This document shows positions 14,988 through 24,357 of a stretch of 45,441 nt of DNA, piece by piece. The stretch spans positions 1 to 45,441 of the forward strand of contig JAISQF010000012.1 of assembly GCA_031274365.1 (NCBI GenBank), in the 5' to 3' direction. Under the pieces are notes generated by a model, which was given only the letters and a program-made list of their open reading frames with translations, searched no databases and was not told the DNA's origin. This DNA comes from Elusimicrobiota bacterium. Its GTDB lineage: Bacteria > Elusimicrobiota > Endomicrobiia > Endomicrobiales > Endomicrobiaceae. Numbering within the stretch: position 1 is the stretch's first letter; each line of letters begins with the position of its first letter. The translations under genes were made by a program, and so were the position numbers.

Positions 14988-15668
14988 TCAAATTTCTCCG
15001 CCGCAGTTAAAAGCCGTTTTTTTTATATTTATTTTTTCAATAAAAATGCCAACCGACGGTTTTTTTATATAATTTAACAAATAATTTTCCACGCATTTCC
15101 AAACTTTTTTGTCGTCAAAATCAAAATCGTCAATATCGTCTCCGGAACAACGGGAAATTTCAGCTATATTTCTTTGAAGCTCTAAATCCAAAACATCCTC
15201 GTTTTGTTTCAAATAATCGCTAAACGCATATCCCGAAAGTTTTAAGAATCTTAAAACAAAAGCCGTCAATGCGCGGCGAGGATTTGAACAAACTCCCAAA
15301 ATTTCCCAAACTCTGGACAATAAAAGATATTTATGCTCGTTTTTAACATTATAAGCGGCAAGTTTTTCGCTAATCTCCCCTGCATAAAGAGCGTAAAGAT
15401 TTCTCCTAAAATCGGATTTTATTTTTGAATTATTATTGATGATATTTGCGCCGACGGCTTTTGGCCGCATTAGGGAATGTTTTTGACAAACCATAAATTC
15501 GCTTTCAGTCAGCGGTTCGGCCGCGGCTGAAAGTTTTGCGTTTATTTTTTTTGCGCCCGGAAAAGTCAAAACAATTTTACCCCATTGATATGAATATATT
15601 GTGGCGGATTTATCGGCTTCCCCTTGCTGCTTTGCATTCAAAACAAGTCCTTTTATTTGGTAATACAT
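14988..15668 (-). CDS. recO: DNA repair protein RecO
   Basis: RecFOR-pathway mediator that loads RecA on SSB-coated single-stranded DNA. 226 residues: N-terminal OB-fold (YYQIKGLVLNAKQQGEADKSATIYSYQWGKIVLTFPGAKK, about 2-41) followed by a helical domain (RRNLYALYAGEISEKL near 87-102; PRRALTAFVLRFLKLSGY near 129-146). The zinc-finger cysteines of many RecO proteins are not evident. Its start overlaps the CorC-family gene by 16 bases, and it ends the run pgpH-like, ybeY, corC, corC, recO. Confidence 0.85.
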   Translation of the reverse strand: MYYQIKGLVLNAKQQGEADKSATIYSYQWGKIVLTFPGAKKINAKLSAAAEPLTESEFMVCQKHSLMRPKAVGANIINNNSKIKSDFRRNLYALYAGEISEKLAAYNVKNEHKYLLLSRVWEILGVCSNPRRALTAFVLRFLKLSGYAFSDYLKQNEDVLDLELQRNIAEISRCSGDDIDDFDFDDKKVWKCVENYLLNYIKKPSVGIFIEKINIKKTAFNCGGEI

Positions 15669-16939
15669 TTCAACAATACCTTATATATTTGTTTTTTATC
15701 GGCTTCTTTTATTTCTATTTCAAAATTTTTCCATATAACCGTCTCGCCAGTCTTTGGAATTTTTCCAAACAATTCCAATATCCATCCCCCGACAGTCGCA
15801 TAATCTCCGTCGGGAATTTCAATTCCCAATTTTTCATTTAGATCAAGCACGGATTCTTGAGCCTGCACAAGATATTCCTGGCGTCCAAATTTAGCGTAAG
15901 AAATAACGTCGTCGTCTTGTTCAATATCATATTCGTCTAAAACTTCACCGACTATTTCTTCAAGCAAATCTTCAATGGAAACTATGCCGACTGTCAACCC
16001 AAATTCATCGACGACAATGGCGCAATGATGATGTCCTCTTTTGAACTCTTTTAATATTTGGCTTATCTTTGCGCTTTCGGGAACATAATACACCGGTCTT
16101 ATTAAATCTTGAATAATAATTATATCCGAATTGCGCCGCTCCAAAGCCAAATCTTTACTATAAATTATACCTATGATATTGCTCAAATTTCCTCTATGGA
16201 CAGGCACTCTCGAATATTGAGAATCAATTATACTTTTTATTATTTCATTTTTACCTTTATCTATATTAACGGTAAAAAGCTCGTTTCTGGGAGTCATCAC
16301 TTGGCTAACGCGTCTTTCTGCAAAATCCATAATATTGCTTACTATTTCTCTCGAATCGTCGGGCAGCGGGGAAGTGGTTTTATTTGAAAGCAAGAAATCT
16401 ATCTCGTCGGCTTTCACTAAATAACTTTCTCTTTCTCCCGATATTTTATACGCCAAAGAGTTTGAAAATTTCGACACGCAAACCACGACGGCTTTAAGCA
16501 TTTTCACGCAGCACACAACAATAGGTAAAACTATAATTGATATTTTTTCAACATTATATCGAGCGAAAGTCTTTGGAAAAAGATTTCCTATCGTCAACGT
16601 GACGACAATTGATATTGCCGGCAATAAAATATCTTGAATCAAAAGCCCTTGCTCTTTAAGTCCGTAAAAGAAAAAATTAATATCGACGACTATTGAAGAA
16701 GATATGACGCTTAAGGCCACAATTGATAAATTTAACCAAATTTCTATTCCCGTAATCGTATGTTCGTAATTGTTTTCCCAAAAAACAATATATTTTGAAA
16801 GTCTTGGATTTTTCTCTCTTAACTTATCAAGCTGCCTATTTGTCAAACTTACTATCGCGGTTTCAGCCATATTAAAAAACACTAATAGAAAAAGAAAAAA
16901 TATAAAAAGAATAATTTTAACGGCGATTATTTCATTCAT
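15653..16939 (-). CDS. CNNM/CorC-family transporter with CBS pair
   Basis: Membrane protein of the CorC/HlyC/CNNM family, linked to magnesium or cobalt efflux. 428 residues: DUF21 (CNNM) membrane domain about 1-185 with four hydrophobic segments, including IILFIFFLFLLVFFNMAETAIVSL with the conserved small-residue and Glu motif; a CBS pair about 205-330 (VSQVMTPRNELFTVN; HHCAIVVDEFGLTVGIVSIEDLLEEIVGEV); and a C-terminal CorC/HlyC domain (GDYATVGGWILELFG near 373). It overlaps its paralogue upstream by 4 bases and recO downstream by 16. Confidence 0.85.
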   Translation of the reverse strand: MNEIIAVKIILFIFFLFLLVFFNMAETAIVSLTNRQLDKLREKNPRLSKYIVFWENNYEHTITGIEIWLNLSIVALSVISSSIVVDINFFFYGLKEQGLLIQDILLPAISIVVTLTIGNLFPKTFARYNVEKISIIVLPIVVCCVKMLKAVVVCVSKFSNSLAYKISGERESYLVKADEIDFLLSNKTTSPLPDDSREIVSNIMDFAERRVSQVMTPRNELFTVNIDKGKNEIIKSIIDSQYSRVPVHRGNLSNIIGIIYSKDLALERRNSDIIIIQDLIRPVYYVPESAKISQILKEFKRGHHHCAIVVDEFGLTVGIVSIEDLLEEIVGEVLDEYDIEQDDDVISYAKFGRQEYLVQAQESVLDLNEKLGIEIPDGDYATVGGWILELFGKIPKTGETVIWKNFEIEIKEADKKQIYKVLLKCITK

Positions 16940-17955
16940 TTGGAAATACTCTCCGCAACTTCATATTCGTCAATTATCCCCCCGACTACTTCTTCTAAAA
17001 TATTTTCAAGCGTTAAAAATCCTATCGTTTTATTATTTTCGTCTTTAATAAAAGCTATATGCGTTTTTCCAATTTGAAATTCTTTTAAGAGCTCGTTTAT
17101 TTTTTTATCCGCGCAAATAAAATAAGGCGGTCTTATAAAATCTTTTATAAAACGTTTATTTTGTTGCTCTCCGTATAAAACGTTCAAAATTTCTTTTATA
17201 TGAATATAACCGACAACATTTTCAATCGTATCTTTATATACGGGAATGCGGCTTCTCAAAGTGTCGATAGCTTTATCGAGAAAATCCTCGTCGCTTAGAT
17301 CAATATTGACGGCGTCCATTTCAGCCAAAGGCCGCATTATTTTTTTTACGGAAAGCTCGCCGAAATTCAAAGTTCTCTTTAGCATTTTGCTTGTCTCTTT
17401 ATCCAACTCTCCCGTCGTGTCGCCCTCGTCGATAATATTTGTAGCTTCCTCTTTGCTAAGTTCGCGAGATGATGAAATTGAAGGTTTTTGAAATATAAGC
17501 TCGGTAAGTTTTATTATGGGATATAAAAAAGGTTTGAATATTTTTTCAATTTTTGAAAGGCTTTCCACGGAATACGCCGTGATTTTTTGAGCGTGCATTC
17601 TTGCATAAATTTTAGGCGCGGTGTCTCCCGCTATTAAAATTATAATTGTCGTAAACAGCCAATTTACAAGTTCCACAATATGACGATCTATCATATTGAA
17701 AGCCTGAGTCGTCACATAAGTCGAGGAAAAACTCAACATCATATCGGCTATGACATTTACGGTTAAAATTGTGGAAAGCAGATAATAGGGAGATTTTAGC
17801 CAAGTCGTCAACGTTTGGGCAAGAGCCGGTTTTTGAGCTATAAGTTTTTTAACGCGCACGCGGGACAAACTTGTGATAGCTATTTCGGATGCCGCCATAA
17901 AAGACGAAACTCCAAGGAAAAAAATAAAAAGTATGGTGCCTAACAAAATAAACAT
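16936..17955 (-). CDS. CNNM/CorC-family protein lacking the C-terminal domain
   Basis: Paralogue of the next gene, 339 residues. DUF21 membrane domain about 1-160 (LFIFFLGVSSFMAASEIAITSLSRVRVKKL), CBS pair about 200-325 (VKKIMRPLAEMDAVNID; HIAFIKDENNKTIGFLTLENILEEVVGGIIDEYEV). It stops just after the CBS pair and so lacks the CorC/HlyC domain seen in its neighbour. The tandem pair with a 4-base overlap suggests a heteromeric complex, which is inference. It overlaps ybeY upstream by 16 bases. Confidence 0.85.
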   Translation of the reverse strand: MFILLGTILFIFFLGVSSFMAASEIAITSLSRVRVKKLIAQKPALAQTLTTWLKSPYYLLSTILTVNVIADMMLSFSSTYVTTQAFNMIDRHIVELVNWLFTTIIILIAGDTAPKIYARMHAQKITAYSVESLSKIEKIFKPFLYPIIKLTELIFQKPSISSSRELSKEEATNIIDEGDTTGELDKETSKMLKRTLNFGELSVKKIMRPLAEMDAVNIDLSDEDFLDKAIDTLRSRIPVYKDTIENVVGYIHIKEILNVLYGEQQNKRFIKDFIRPPYFICADKKINELLKEFQIGKTHIAFIKDENNKTIGFLTLENILEEVVGGIIDEYEVAESISK

Positions 17956-18362
17956 TTACAAATTCCTTCCTGTTTATTAAACATAATTTTTCTATTTTTG
18001 ACCGTATAATCGCTATAACCGCAAAGATGTAAAACTCCGTGTATTACCAAATACGCCAATTCATTTTGCCAAGTATGATTAAATTCTTTAGCTTGTTTTT
18101 TTGAACGCGCACGCGCAATATAAATATCGCCTATTAACAATTCCTCGACGATTAGAAAAGAAATTACGTCGGTAATACGACGGACTTTTCTATATTTTGA
18201 ATTTAATTTTTTTATATCCTCATCGGAAATAAGAATAAAATTTATCTCAAATTCTTTTTTTTTCTCGCTCTCAAGAGTAAGCAAAGCCGCCTTTTTCAAA
18301 ACGGGAATATTCTCTTTATTAAAACCTGTAAAAGTTATAATTTGTTTATTTGGGTTGTTCAT
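17940..18362 (-). CDS. ybeY: Endoribonuclease YbeY (16S rRNA maturation)
   Basis: Metal-dependent RNase needed for 16S rRNA 3' end maturation and ribosome quality control. 140 residues with the family TDVISF motif near 64-69 and the zinc motif HGVLHLCGYSD at 108-118. The canonical motif is HGxLHLxGYDH; here the first two histidines are His108 and His112, but the third ligand position holds Asp118 instead of His. Asp can bind zinc, so activity is plausible but should not be assumed. It overlaps the HD-domain gene by 17 bases upstream and the CorC-like gene by 16 downstream. Confidence 0.85.
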   Translation of the reverse strand: MNNPNKQIITFTGFNKENIPVLKKAALLTLESEKKKEFEINFILISDEDIKKLNSKYRKVRRITDVISFLIVEELLIGDIYIARARSKKQAKEFNHTWQNELAYLVIHGVLHLCGYSDYTVKNRKIMFNKQEGICKCLFC

Positions 18363-19815
18363 ATGTCTCTTGATATTTTATTCGAGAATGATACATTCTA
18401 AGCAATGCCGACATCAGGCTTTCTTTTACCAATTCCAATTCCTTAAAAGTTATGGGGCATTCGCTAAACTGCTCGTCTTTCATTTTTAGATCCACCACTC
18501 TATTTACCATTTCGCTTATTTTTGCATCGGTAGGCTCGTCTATTGTCCGGCAAGCCGCCTCGCAAGAATCGGCTATCATTATAATTGCGGCAATTTTTGA
18601 CTGCGGTTTTGGTCCGGGATATCTAAAATCATTTGAATTGAGTTCTTCCTCTCCGCCGTTTACGCTGCGGGCCTTATTATAAAAAGAACTCATAACCGTA
18701 GTCCCGTGATGCTGGACTATACAGCTTATAATATCATTATCCAAATTATATTGTTTTGCAAGAGCCGCTCCGTCTTTTATATGAGAAGTCAAAATTAAAG
18801 TTGACATCGCCGGCGATAAATCATTGTGAGGATTTACCGTCGTGCCTTGATTTTCAATAAAATATTCGGGATTATTTAATTTTCCTATATCGTGATAATA
18901 AGAAGCGACTCTTGCTAAAATCGGATTTTCGCCTATGGCTTCAGCCGCCTGCTCGGCGATACTTGCCGTCAAAATGGAATGATGATATGTGCCGGGCGCT
19001 TCAAGCATAAGTCTTTTAAGAAGATGATTGTTAAAATCGGCTAACTCTATAAGTTTAATATTTGTAGTCCTTGAAAAAATTCTTTCAAAGATAGGCAATA
19101 TCACAAGCAAAATTATTATCATAAACAATCCGTTTAGCAAACCGTAATACAAATTCTTTTCATATTGCCCAAACGAATAAAATGTAAGCAGATAGAACAT
19201 ACTTATAATAATTATATTTGCAATTGTCACAAGCAGTCCCGTCTTAACAAAATCCCATCTATTTCTTATTTTTCTTGCTCTTGACAAAACCACAGTCGCG
19301 CTGCCAAGCAAAATCATAAAAACGTCAAAACGCATATCGCTTATAAATCCGGCCAATAAACTCAAAATTATGGCATAGCACAAACCAATCCTTGGAGCTA
19401 AAAGCATCACGCCCATAATTACAAAAGCGCTCACGGGAAAAACGAAAATGGAAATATAATGCTGGGATACTTGCATAAAAAGCACGGCTATTATGAGATT
19501 TAGACACATTAAAACGACGGCGTCGTTATCCGAGACAAGAGATTGTTCTTTTCGAGTTTCAAAAATAAACACATAGGATATCGTCAACATCATAATTCCC
19601 GCGGCCAGAAAAGTCCTATAAGTATAACCCATATCCATTATAAGCATTGCATAAACGATAATAAAGGTAAAAACCATGGACAAAACGATCGGAATTTTTA
19701 CTTCGGCTTGCAAAAATTGTTTTGTATTTCTCAAAACCGGCCCTTTGCGATCCGAATCAAAATTTTTAGCAAGTCCTATAAGGAAATCACGCACCCAAAT
19801 TCTTATTTTTTCCAT
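18346..19815 (-). CDS. PgpH-like 7TM-HD phosphohydrolase, short form
   Basis: Membrane-anchored HD-domain phosphohydrolase related to PgpH, the c-di-AMP phosphodiesterase. 489 residues: about seven hydrophobic segments between 40 and 245, then an HD domain about 255-480 with HH at 278-279, YHDIGK near 307-312 (HD at 308-309) and QHHG near 367-370. Classical PgpH proteins exceed 700 residues because of a large extracellular 7TMR-HDED domain before the membrane part; that domain is absent, and the frame begins with a short basic cytoplasmic head. It is followed by ybeY with a 17-base overlap, a neighbourhood known for this family. Substrate c-di-AMP is inferred from family only. Confidence 0.8.
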   Translation of the reverse strand: MEKIRIWVRDFLIGLAKNFDSDRKGPVLRNTKQFLQAEVKIPIVLSMVFTFIIVYAMLIMDMGYTYRTFLAAGIMMLTISYVFIFETRKEQSLVSDNDAVVLMCLNLIIAVLFMQVSQHYISIFVFPVSAFVIMGVMLLAPRIGLCYAIILSLLAGFISDMRFDVFMILLGSATVVLSRARKIRNRWDFVKTGLLVTIANIIIISMFYLLTFYSFGQYEKNLYYGLLNGLFMIIILLVILPIFERIFSRTTNIKLIELADFNNHLLKRLMLEAPGTYHHSILTASIAEQAAEAIGENPILARVASYYHDIGKLNNPEYFIENQGTTVNPHNDLSPAMSTLILTSHIKDGAALAKQYNLDNDIISCIVQHHGTTVMSSFYNKARSVNGGEEELNSNDFRYPGPKPQSKIAAIIMIADSCEAACRTIDEPTDAKISEMVNRVVDLKMKDEQFSECPITFKELELVKESLMSALLRMYHSRIKYQETYEQPK

Positions 19816-19842
19816 TCACGCCCTCTTTGGTATTTGATTGAA

Positions 19843-19870
19843 AAAACCGCCCAAATACTTGAACGGTTTT
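19843..19870 (-). terminator. Rho-independent terminator after aspS
   Basis: Twelve-bp stem in RNA (19843-19854/19859-19870, two U-G pairs), 4-base loop, then TTTTTT on the minus strand. It separates aspS from the HD-domain gene. Confidence 0.85.
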
Positions 19871-19914
19871 ATATAGACAATCTTTTATTTTAATTTTATA
19901 TTTTAATTTATATT

Positions 19915-21681
19915 TTAATTTTTCGCCTGTTTAAGCGTTATTTTAATTCCCAATTCCTTTAATTGTTTTTCGTCCACAGACGAAGGAGCGTTTGAAAGAG
20001 GATCAATTGCTTTTTGAGTTTTTGGAAACGCTATCACTTCTCTTATTGATTCTTCAGAGCAAATCAAAGCGCATAATCTGTCAAAACCCAAAGCTATTCC
20101 TCCATGCGGCGGCGCTCCAAAAGACAAAGCGTCTAACAAAAACCCAAACTTTTCTCTGCTGCTTTCGTCGGAAATATTTAATATCTCAAAAACTTTTCTC
20201 TGAACTTCTTTTTTATGAATCCTTATGGATCCTCCGCCCAATTCCACTCCGTTTAGCACAATATCATAAGCTCTCGCTTTTGCTTTACCCGCATTTTCAG
20301 CGCTTAAAATTTCGCCGTCTCTTGGAGAAGTAAAAGGATGATGCAAAGCCGCCCATCTATGCTCTTGATTATCCCATTCAAAAAGAGGAAAATCCACAAC
20401 CCACAAAAAGTTAAATTTATTTTTATCTATTAAACCCAGCTCTTTTGCCATTTTAAGTCTTAATGCGCCAAGTCCCTGAGCGACTATTTTTTTATCATCG
20501 GCCAAAAACACTACCAAATCTCCCGCATTAGCGTTAAGTTTTGAAATAATGGCTTTTATTTCGCTGTCTTTGAAATATTTGACAATATTTGACTCGGCTC
20601 CGTCTTTTGTTATTTTCATCCAAGCAAGCCCTTTAGCTCCGTATTCGGAAACAAATTTTGTAAGCCCGTCAATGTCCGAGCGCGATAAACCAGCGCCTTT
20701 GGGTATGCAAAGTCCTCTCACGGGATTGCCTTTGGATAAAACGCTGCTAAAAACGCTAAATCCGCAATTTTTAAGTTCGTCGGAGAAATCTTTTATCTCC
20801 ATTTCAAAACGCGTGTCCGGTTTATCAGAACCAAATCTCAGCATCGCATCCTCGTATTTCAAACGCAAAAAAGGAGTCTTTATATCCAAGTTCAAAACTT
20901 TCTTAAAAACTCCGCTCAACATCTTTTCCGTAAGACTTATAATATCGTCCTCGTCGATAAAAGACATTTCAACGTCTATTTGCGTAAATTCAAGCTGTCT
21001 GTCGGCTCTTAAATCCTCATCGCGAAAACATCTTGCGATTTGATAATATTTATCAAAACCTGAAACCATTAAAATCTGCTTAAAAAGCTGCGGAGATTGA
21101 GGAAGAGCGTAAAAATTTCCATGATGAATTCTCGACGGAACAAGAAAATCGCGCGCGCCTTCGGGAGTTGATTTTGTTAAAAAAGGAGTCTCTATTTCCA
21201 AAAACCCCTCGCTATTAAAAAAATTTCTAGTTTCTTGCGAAATTTGATGACGGATTATAAAATTCTTCTGAAAACTCGGCCTGCGCAAATCCAAATAGCG
21301 ATATTTAAGTCTAATTTCTTCGGACGTTTCCGTATAATCCGATATTTCAAAAGGAAGCCCAGGCGCTGAATTTAATATTTCAAGCTCTGATATCACAAGC
21401 TCAACCTCGCCGGTAGGCATATTGGGATTTACAGTTCCCTCAGGTCTATGTCTTAAACGCCCTTTGACGCAAATGACATATTCGCTGCGCATTTTTTCAG
21501 CGGCGGCAAAAACTTCTTTATTTTCCGGCTCAAAAACTATTTGCAAAATACCTTTTCTGTCTCTTAAATCAATAAAAATGACGCCGCCATGATCGCGGCG
21601 GGAATGAACCCATCCGCAAACTGTTAATTCTTTCCCTATGCTATCCTTTCTTACGTCTCCGCAATAACAACTTCTTTTCAT
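19915..21681 (-). CDS. aspS: Aspartyl-tRNA synthetase
   Basis: Class II synthetase charging tRNA-Asp (and possibly tRNA-Asn if non-discriminating). 588 residues, the usual bacterial length. N-terminal anticodon-binding OB domain about 1-110 (GWVHSRRDHGGVIFIDLRDRKG), catalytic motifs: motif 1 FLEIETPFLTKSTPEGARDFLVPSR near 158-182, QSPQLFKQILM near 194-204, motif 2 FRDEDLRADRQLEFTQID near 218-235, a bacterial GAD insertion about 290-420, and motif 3 GIALGFDRL near 544-552. Start has AGGAGA upstream. A terminator follows. Confidence 0.95.
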   Translation of the reverse strand: MKRSCYCGDVRKDSIGKELTVCGWVHSRRDHGGVIFIDLRDRKGILQIVFEPENKEVFAAAEKMRSEYVICVKGRLRHRPEGTVNPNMPTGEVELVISELEILNSAPGLPFEISDYTETSEEIRLKYRYLDLRRPSFQKNFIIRHQISQETRNFFNSEGFLEIETPFLTKSTPEGARDFLVPSRIHHGNFYALPQSPQLFKQILMVSGFDKYYQIARCFRDEDLRADRQLEFTQIDVEMSFIDEDDIISLTEKMLSGVFKKVLNLDIKTPFLRLKYEDAMLRFGSDKPDTRFEMEIKDFSDELKNCGFSVFSSVLSKGNPVRGLCIPKGAGLSRSDIDGLTKFVSEYGAKGLAWMKITKDGAESNIVKYFKDSEIKAIISKLNANAGDLVVFLADDKKIVAQGLGALRLKMAKELGLIDKNKFNFLWVVDFPLFEWDNQEHRWAALHHPFTSPRDGEILSAENAGKAKARAYDIVLNGVELGGGSIRIHKKEVQRKVFEILNISDESSREKFGFLLDALSFGAPPHGGIALGFDRLCALICSEESIREVIAFPKTQKAIDPLSNAPSSVDEKQLKELGIKITLKQAKN

Positions 21682-21742
21682 AATTATCTCTCCTAAACAA
21701 TTCCCTTTTTTAATATTAAAAAATATTTTTATCCGATGTTTT

Positions 21743-22279
21743 TTATTTCTTATTTTTATTAGCCCAAAGCAGCAAAGCTATTATAGTTTTTGCGTCCATA
21801 ATTTTTCCGTTATATACCATTTTTACCGCTTCGTCAAAATCCAAAATTTCATTAGCCACAAATTCATCCTCGTCGGGATTTGTTTTTCCGCATACAAGAT
21901 CAGTCGCCGCAAAAATATGCAAAAGCTCGTTTGAAAAAGCCGTCGAGGGATAAAATTGAATCAATTTTTCTATTTTCTTTGCGGAATATCCCGTCTCCTC
22001 TTTGAGCTCTCTTTTTACTCCTTTTACCGGGCTTTCGCCTTTTTCAAGTTTGCCCGCGGGCAATTCAAGCGTCGCTTGTTTAACCGGATACCTATATTGC
22101 TTAACTAAAACAATCGTTTTTTTATCTAAAAAAGGCAAAACTGCGGCCGCGCCGGGATGCCCTAAATATTCCCTAAAAGAATGATGATTATTTGGCAAAA
22201 CTATTTCGTCGCAATAAAAATCCACAGCCCTGCCTTTATGTATCAAGTTTTTCTTAAACAACTTCTCTTTCATACTCAT
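21743..22279 (-). CDS. NUDIX hydrolase, ADP-ribose pyrophosphatase type
   Basis: Hydrolyses a nucleoside-diphosphate derivative, most likely ADP-ribose to AMP and ribose-5-phosphate. 178 residues, NudF-like. The Nudix box is complete, GKLEKGESPVKGVKRELKEETGY near 76-98, preceded by KQYRYPVKQATLELPAG, typical of ADP-ribose pyrophosphatases, and followed by FYPSTAFSNELLHIFAATDL. The ATG is preceded by AAAGGAAAA. It stands alone between aspS and the fRMsr gene, with about 225 bp of non-coding DNA upstream in which I see only a 15-codon plus-strand frame at 22450-22497 of doubtful meaning. Confidence 0.85.
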   Translation of the reverse strand: MSMKEKLFKKNLIHKGRAVDFYCDEIVLPNNHHSFREYLGHPGAAAVLPFLDKKTIVLVKQYRYPVKQATLELPAGKLEKGESPVKGVKRELKEETGYSAKKIEKLIQFYPSTAFSNELLHIFAATDLVCGKTNPDEDEFVANEILDFDEAVKMVYNGKIMDAKTIIALLLWANKNKK

Positions 22280-22504
22280 ATCATTTTCCTTTCAATATAA
22301 AATATTCCCGCCTATTAACAAATACAAATTATCACAAAGTTAATAATGATTATATCAAAAAAACCTCTCTTAATCTCAAAAACGATTGCGCGAAAATTGC
22401 GTAAAACATTGGGTTATAGTTAATTTAGAAATAGTGGCGGGATTTGTATATGAAATTATATAGCATTATCGAAAACGGCAGATATGTTTTGTCATAATTT
22501 TACT

Positions 22505-22972
22505 TTATATTAAAGAAACTATTTTCTCAAGATAGCGTCTATCTGTCTCGTCAAAAGAGTTTAGAGAATCGCTGTCAATATCCAAAACTGCAATTATTTT
22601 ATCCCCGCAAAAAACCGGAATTACAATTTCAGATTTAGACAAATTGCTGCAGGCAATATGACCCGGAAATTCGTCAACATTTGGAACTATTATCGTCTTT
22701 CTTTCTTTCCAAGCCGTCCCGCAAACCCCTTTTGCAAATCCTATACGCAAGCAGGCTATATCCCCTTGAAAAGGCGATAAAACAAGCTCTTTTCCTTTTA
22801 CTCTATAAAACCCCGCCCAAAAGAAATTAAATGTTTGTCTTAAAGCGGCGGCAACAATAGCCATTTTAGCGATTAAATCGTCCTCTGAATCTATAAGAGA
22901 TTCTATCTGAGGCAATAATTCCTCATATTTTTCTTTTTTTGAAACAGTTGAAATGATTAAGCTTTCGCTCAT
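22505..22972 (-). CDS. msrC: Free methionine-(R)-sulfoxide reductase (GAF domain)
   Basis: Reduces free Met-R-sulfoxide with thioredoxin; antioxidant. 155 residues forming one GAF domain. The three cysteines of E. coli fRMsr are all present at Cys74 (IACLRIG), Cys84 (GVCGTAW) and Cys108 (HIACSN), with identical spacing, along with FFWAGFYR near 50-57, VPNVDEFPGHIACSNLSKSEIV and the terminal DETDRRYLEKI. The short gap to the glycerate kinase gene upstream (65 bp) leaves room for a small promoter, but I see no clear one. Confidence 0.9.
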   Translation of the reverse strand: MSESLIISTVSKKEKYEELLPQIESLIDSEDDLIAKMAIVAAALRQTFNFFWAGFYRVKGKELVLSPFQGDIACLRIGFAKGVCGTAWKERKTIIVPNVDEFPGHIACSNLSKSEIVIPVFCGDKIIAVLDIDSDSLNSFDETDRRYLEKIVSLI

Positions 22973-23037
22973 TATAAATCTCCCATAAATTCATAATTAT
23001 ATTTAAGTTTGAGAAAACAGAAAGCGGCGAGAGCGGA

Positions 23038-24297
23038 TTATCCGACCAAAATCACAGATATGTCGTTGACATTTGTTCCCGTCGGACCTGTTACAATTAA
23101 TGAATTGATTTTTTTTAACGCCGTATAAGAATCGTTATCGTCGAGAACTTCGGATATTTTGATTTTCTTTTGTCTTAACTTTTCAGCCGTCATGCCGTCC
23201 ACTATTCCTCCGGCTGCATCCGTCGGACCGTCCGTTCCGTCCGAGCCTAAAGAAAAAATCACCACATTTTCCATTCCTTCTATACCTTCGGCGGCGGCAA
23301 GAGCAATCTCTTGATTACGCCCGCCTTTTCCTTTTCCTTTTCCTTTTACGCAAACGACTGTCTCGCCGCCAAGAATTATTATACAAGGACGTTTTATCGA
23401 ATATTTTCCTTTCCCAACTTGTCTTGCAATTTGAGCCATAAAACTTCCCGCTTGACGCGCTTGACCGCTAAGTTCGTCGGTTAAAATTAACGGAGTATAT
23501 CCAAAACTTTCGGCAATTTCGGCCGCGCTTTGACAAAGTGTGCGCACGCTTTGCATAATTACCGTTTCGGCATTATCGATATTTTTTGGAGTTTCCTCAG
23601 AAAGATATTTTTTTATTTTATCGCTGACATCAAGATTATATTTTCTAACGACATTCATAGCGTCTAAAGACGTTGTCATATCGGGCACAGTGGGCCCCGA
23701 CGCGATGGAGTCAAGTCTATCCCCTAAAACATCTGACAAAATTATCGTAAAAACTTTTGCAGGAGCGCAGATCTGGGCAAACCGTCCCGCTTTAACCGAC
23801 GACAATCTTTTTCTTATCATATTTATTTCCACAATATCCGCGCCGCAAGCCAACAGCTGATTGTTTATATTTACAATATCATCGAGAGTTACACCTTCAA
23901 GCGGTTTTTCAAAAAGCGACGAACCGCCGCCGGAAACAAAAAATAAAATCTCGTCTCTTGCTTTAAGATCTTTGACCATATCTATAACTTTTTGAGTCCC
24001 GATTATTGTATTTTCGTCCGAAAGAGGATGACCGGCTTCAATAATTTCCATATTTGGTATTTCGCCTTTCGAATGATTATATTTTGTAATAACTATACCT
24101 CTTTTTATCCTTGTTCCAAGCGTGCAATAAGCGGCATTAGCCATAGTCCAAGCGGCTTTGCCGATAGCCGCGACATAGACATCTCCCTCTTGAGATATTT
24201 TGTGTTTTCTTAAAACATTTTTAACGGAAACTTCAGGCATATTCTCTTCAATAGTCCTTTTAATAATAGTCTGAGCGTCGCCAATAAGACTCTGCAT
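23038..24297 (-). CDS. Glycerate 2-kinase (MOFRL family)
   Basis: Phosphorylates D-glycerate to 2-phosphoglycerate. 419 residues from the ATG at 24297, which has GGAGG seven bases upstream; the open frame reaches 24321 but that start has no ribosome site. Two-domain DUF4147/MOFRL protein: GKAAWTMA near 46, GHPLSDENT near 89, FFVSGGGSSLFE near 117, then a C-terminal MOFRL domain with ILGGETVVCVKGKGKGGRNQE near 306-330 and SLGSDGTDGPTDAAGGIVD near 349-367. Older annotations call such proteins hydroxypyruvate reductase (TtuD); kinase activity is the established function. It follows the PdxA-like gene by 60 bp, which hints at a shared sugar-acid or serine/pyridoxal route. Confidence 0.85.
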   Translation of the reverse strand: MQSLIGDAQTIIKRTIEENMPEVSVKNVLRKHKISQEGDVYVAAIGKAAWTMANAAYCTLGTRIKRGIVITKYNHSKGEIPNMEIIEAGHPLSDENTIIGTQKVIDMVKDLKARDEILFFVSGGGSSLFEKPLEGVTLDDIVNINNQLLACGADIVEINMIRKRLSSVKAGRFAQICAPAKVFTIILSDVLGDRLDSIASGPTVPDMTTSLDAMNVVRKYNLDVSDKIKKYLSEETPKNIDNAETVIMQSVRTLCQSAAEIAESFGYTPLILTDELSGQARQAGSFMAQIARQVGKGKYSIKRPCIIILGGETVVCVKGKGKGKGGRNQEIALAAAEGIEGMENVVIFSLGSDGTDGPTDAAGGIVDGMTAEKLRQKKIKISEVLDDNDSYTALKKINSLIVTGPTGTNVNDISVILVG

Positions 24298-24357
24298 TAT
24301 TATCCTCCATTTTTCCATCATTATTACTTCTATCGTTATATTCGTCCGTCAACTATA

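Noticed and set aside
22450-22497. Fifteen-codon plus-strand peptide (MKLYSIIENGRYVLS)
   Set aside because: Too short to judge, with no conserved context and only a weak promoter-like sequence upstream.
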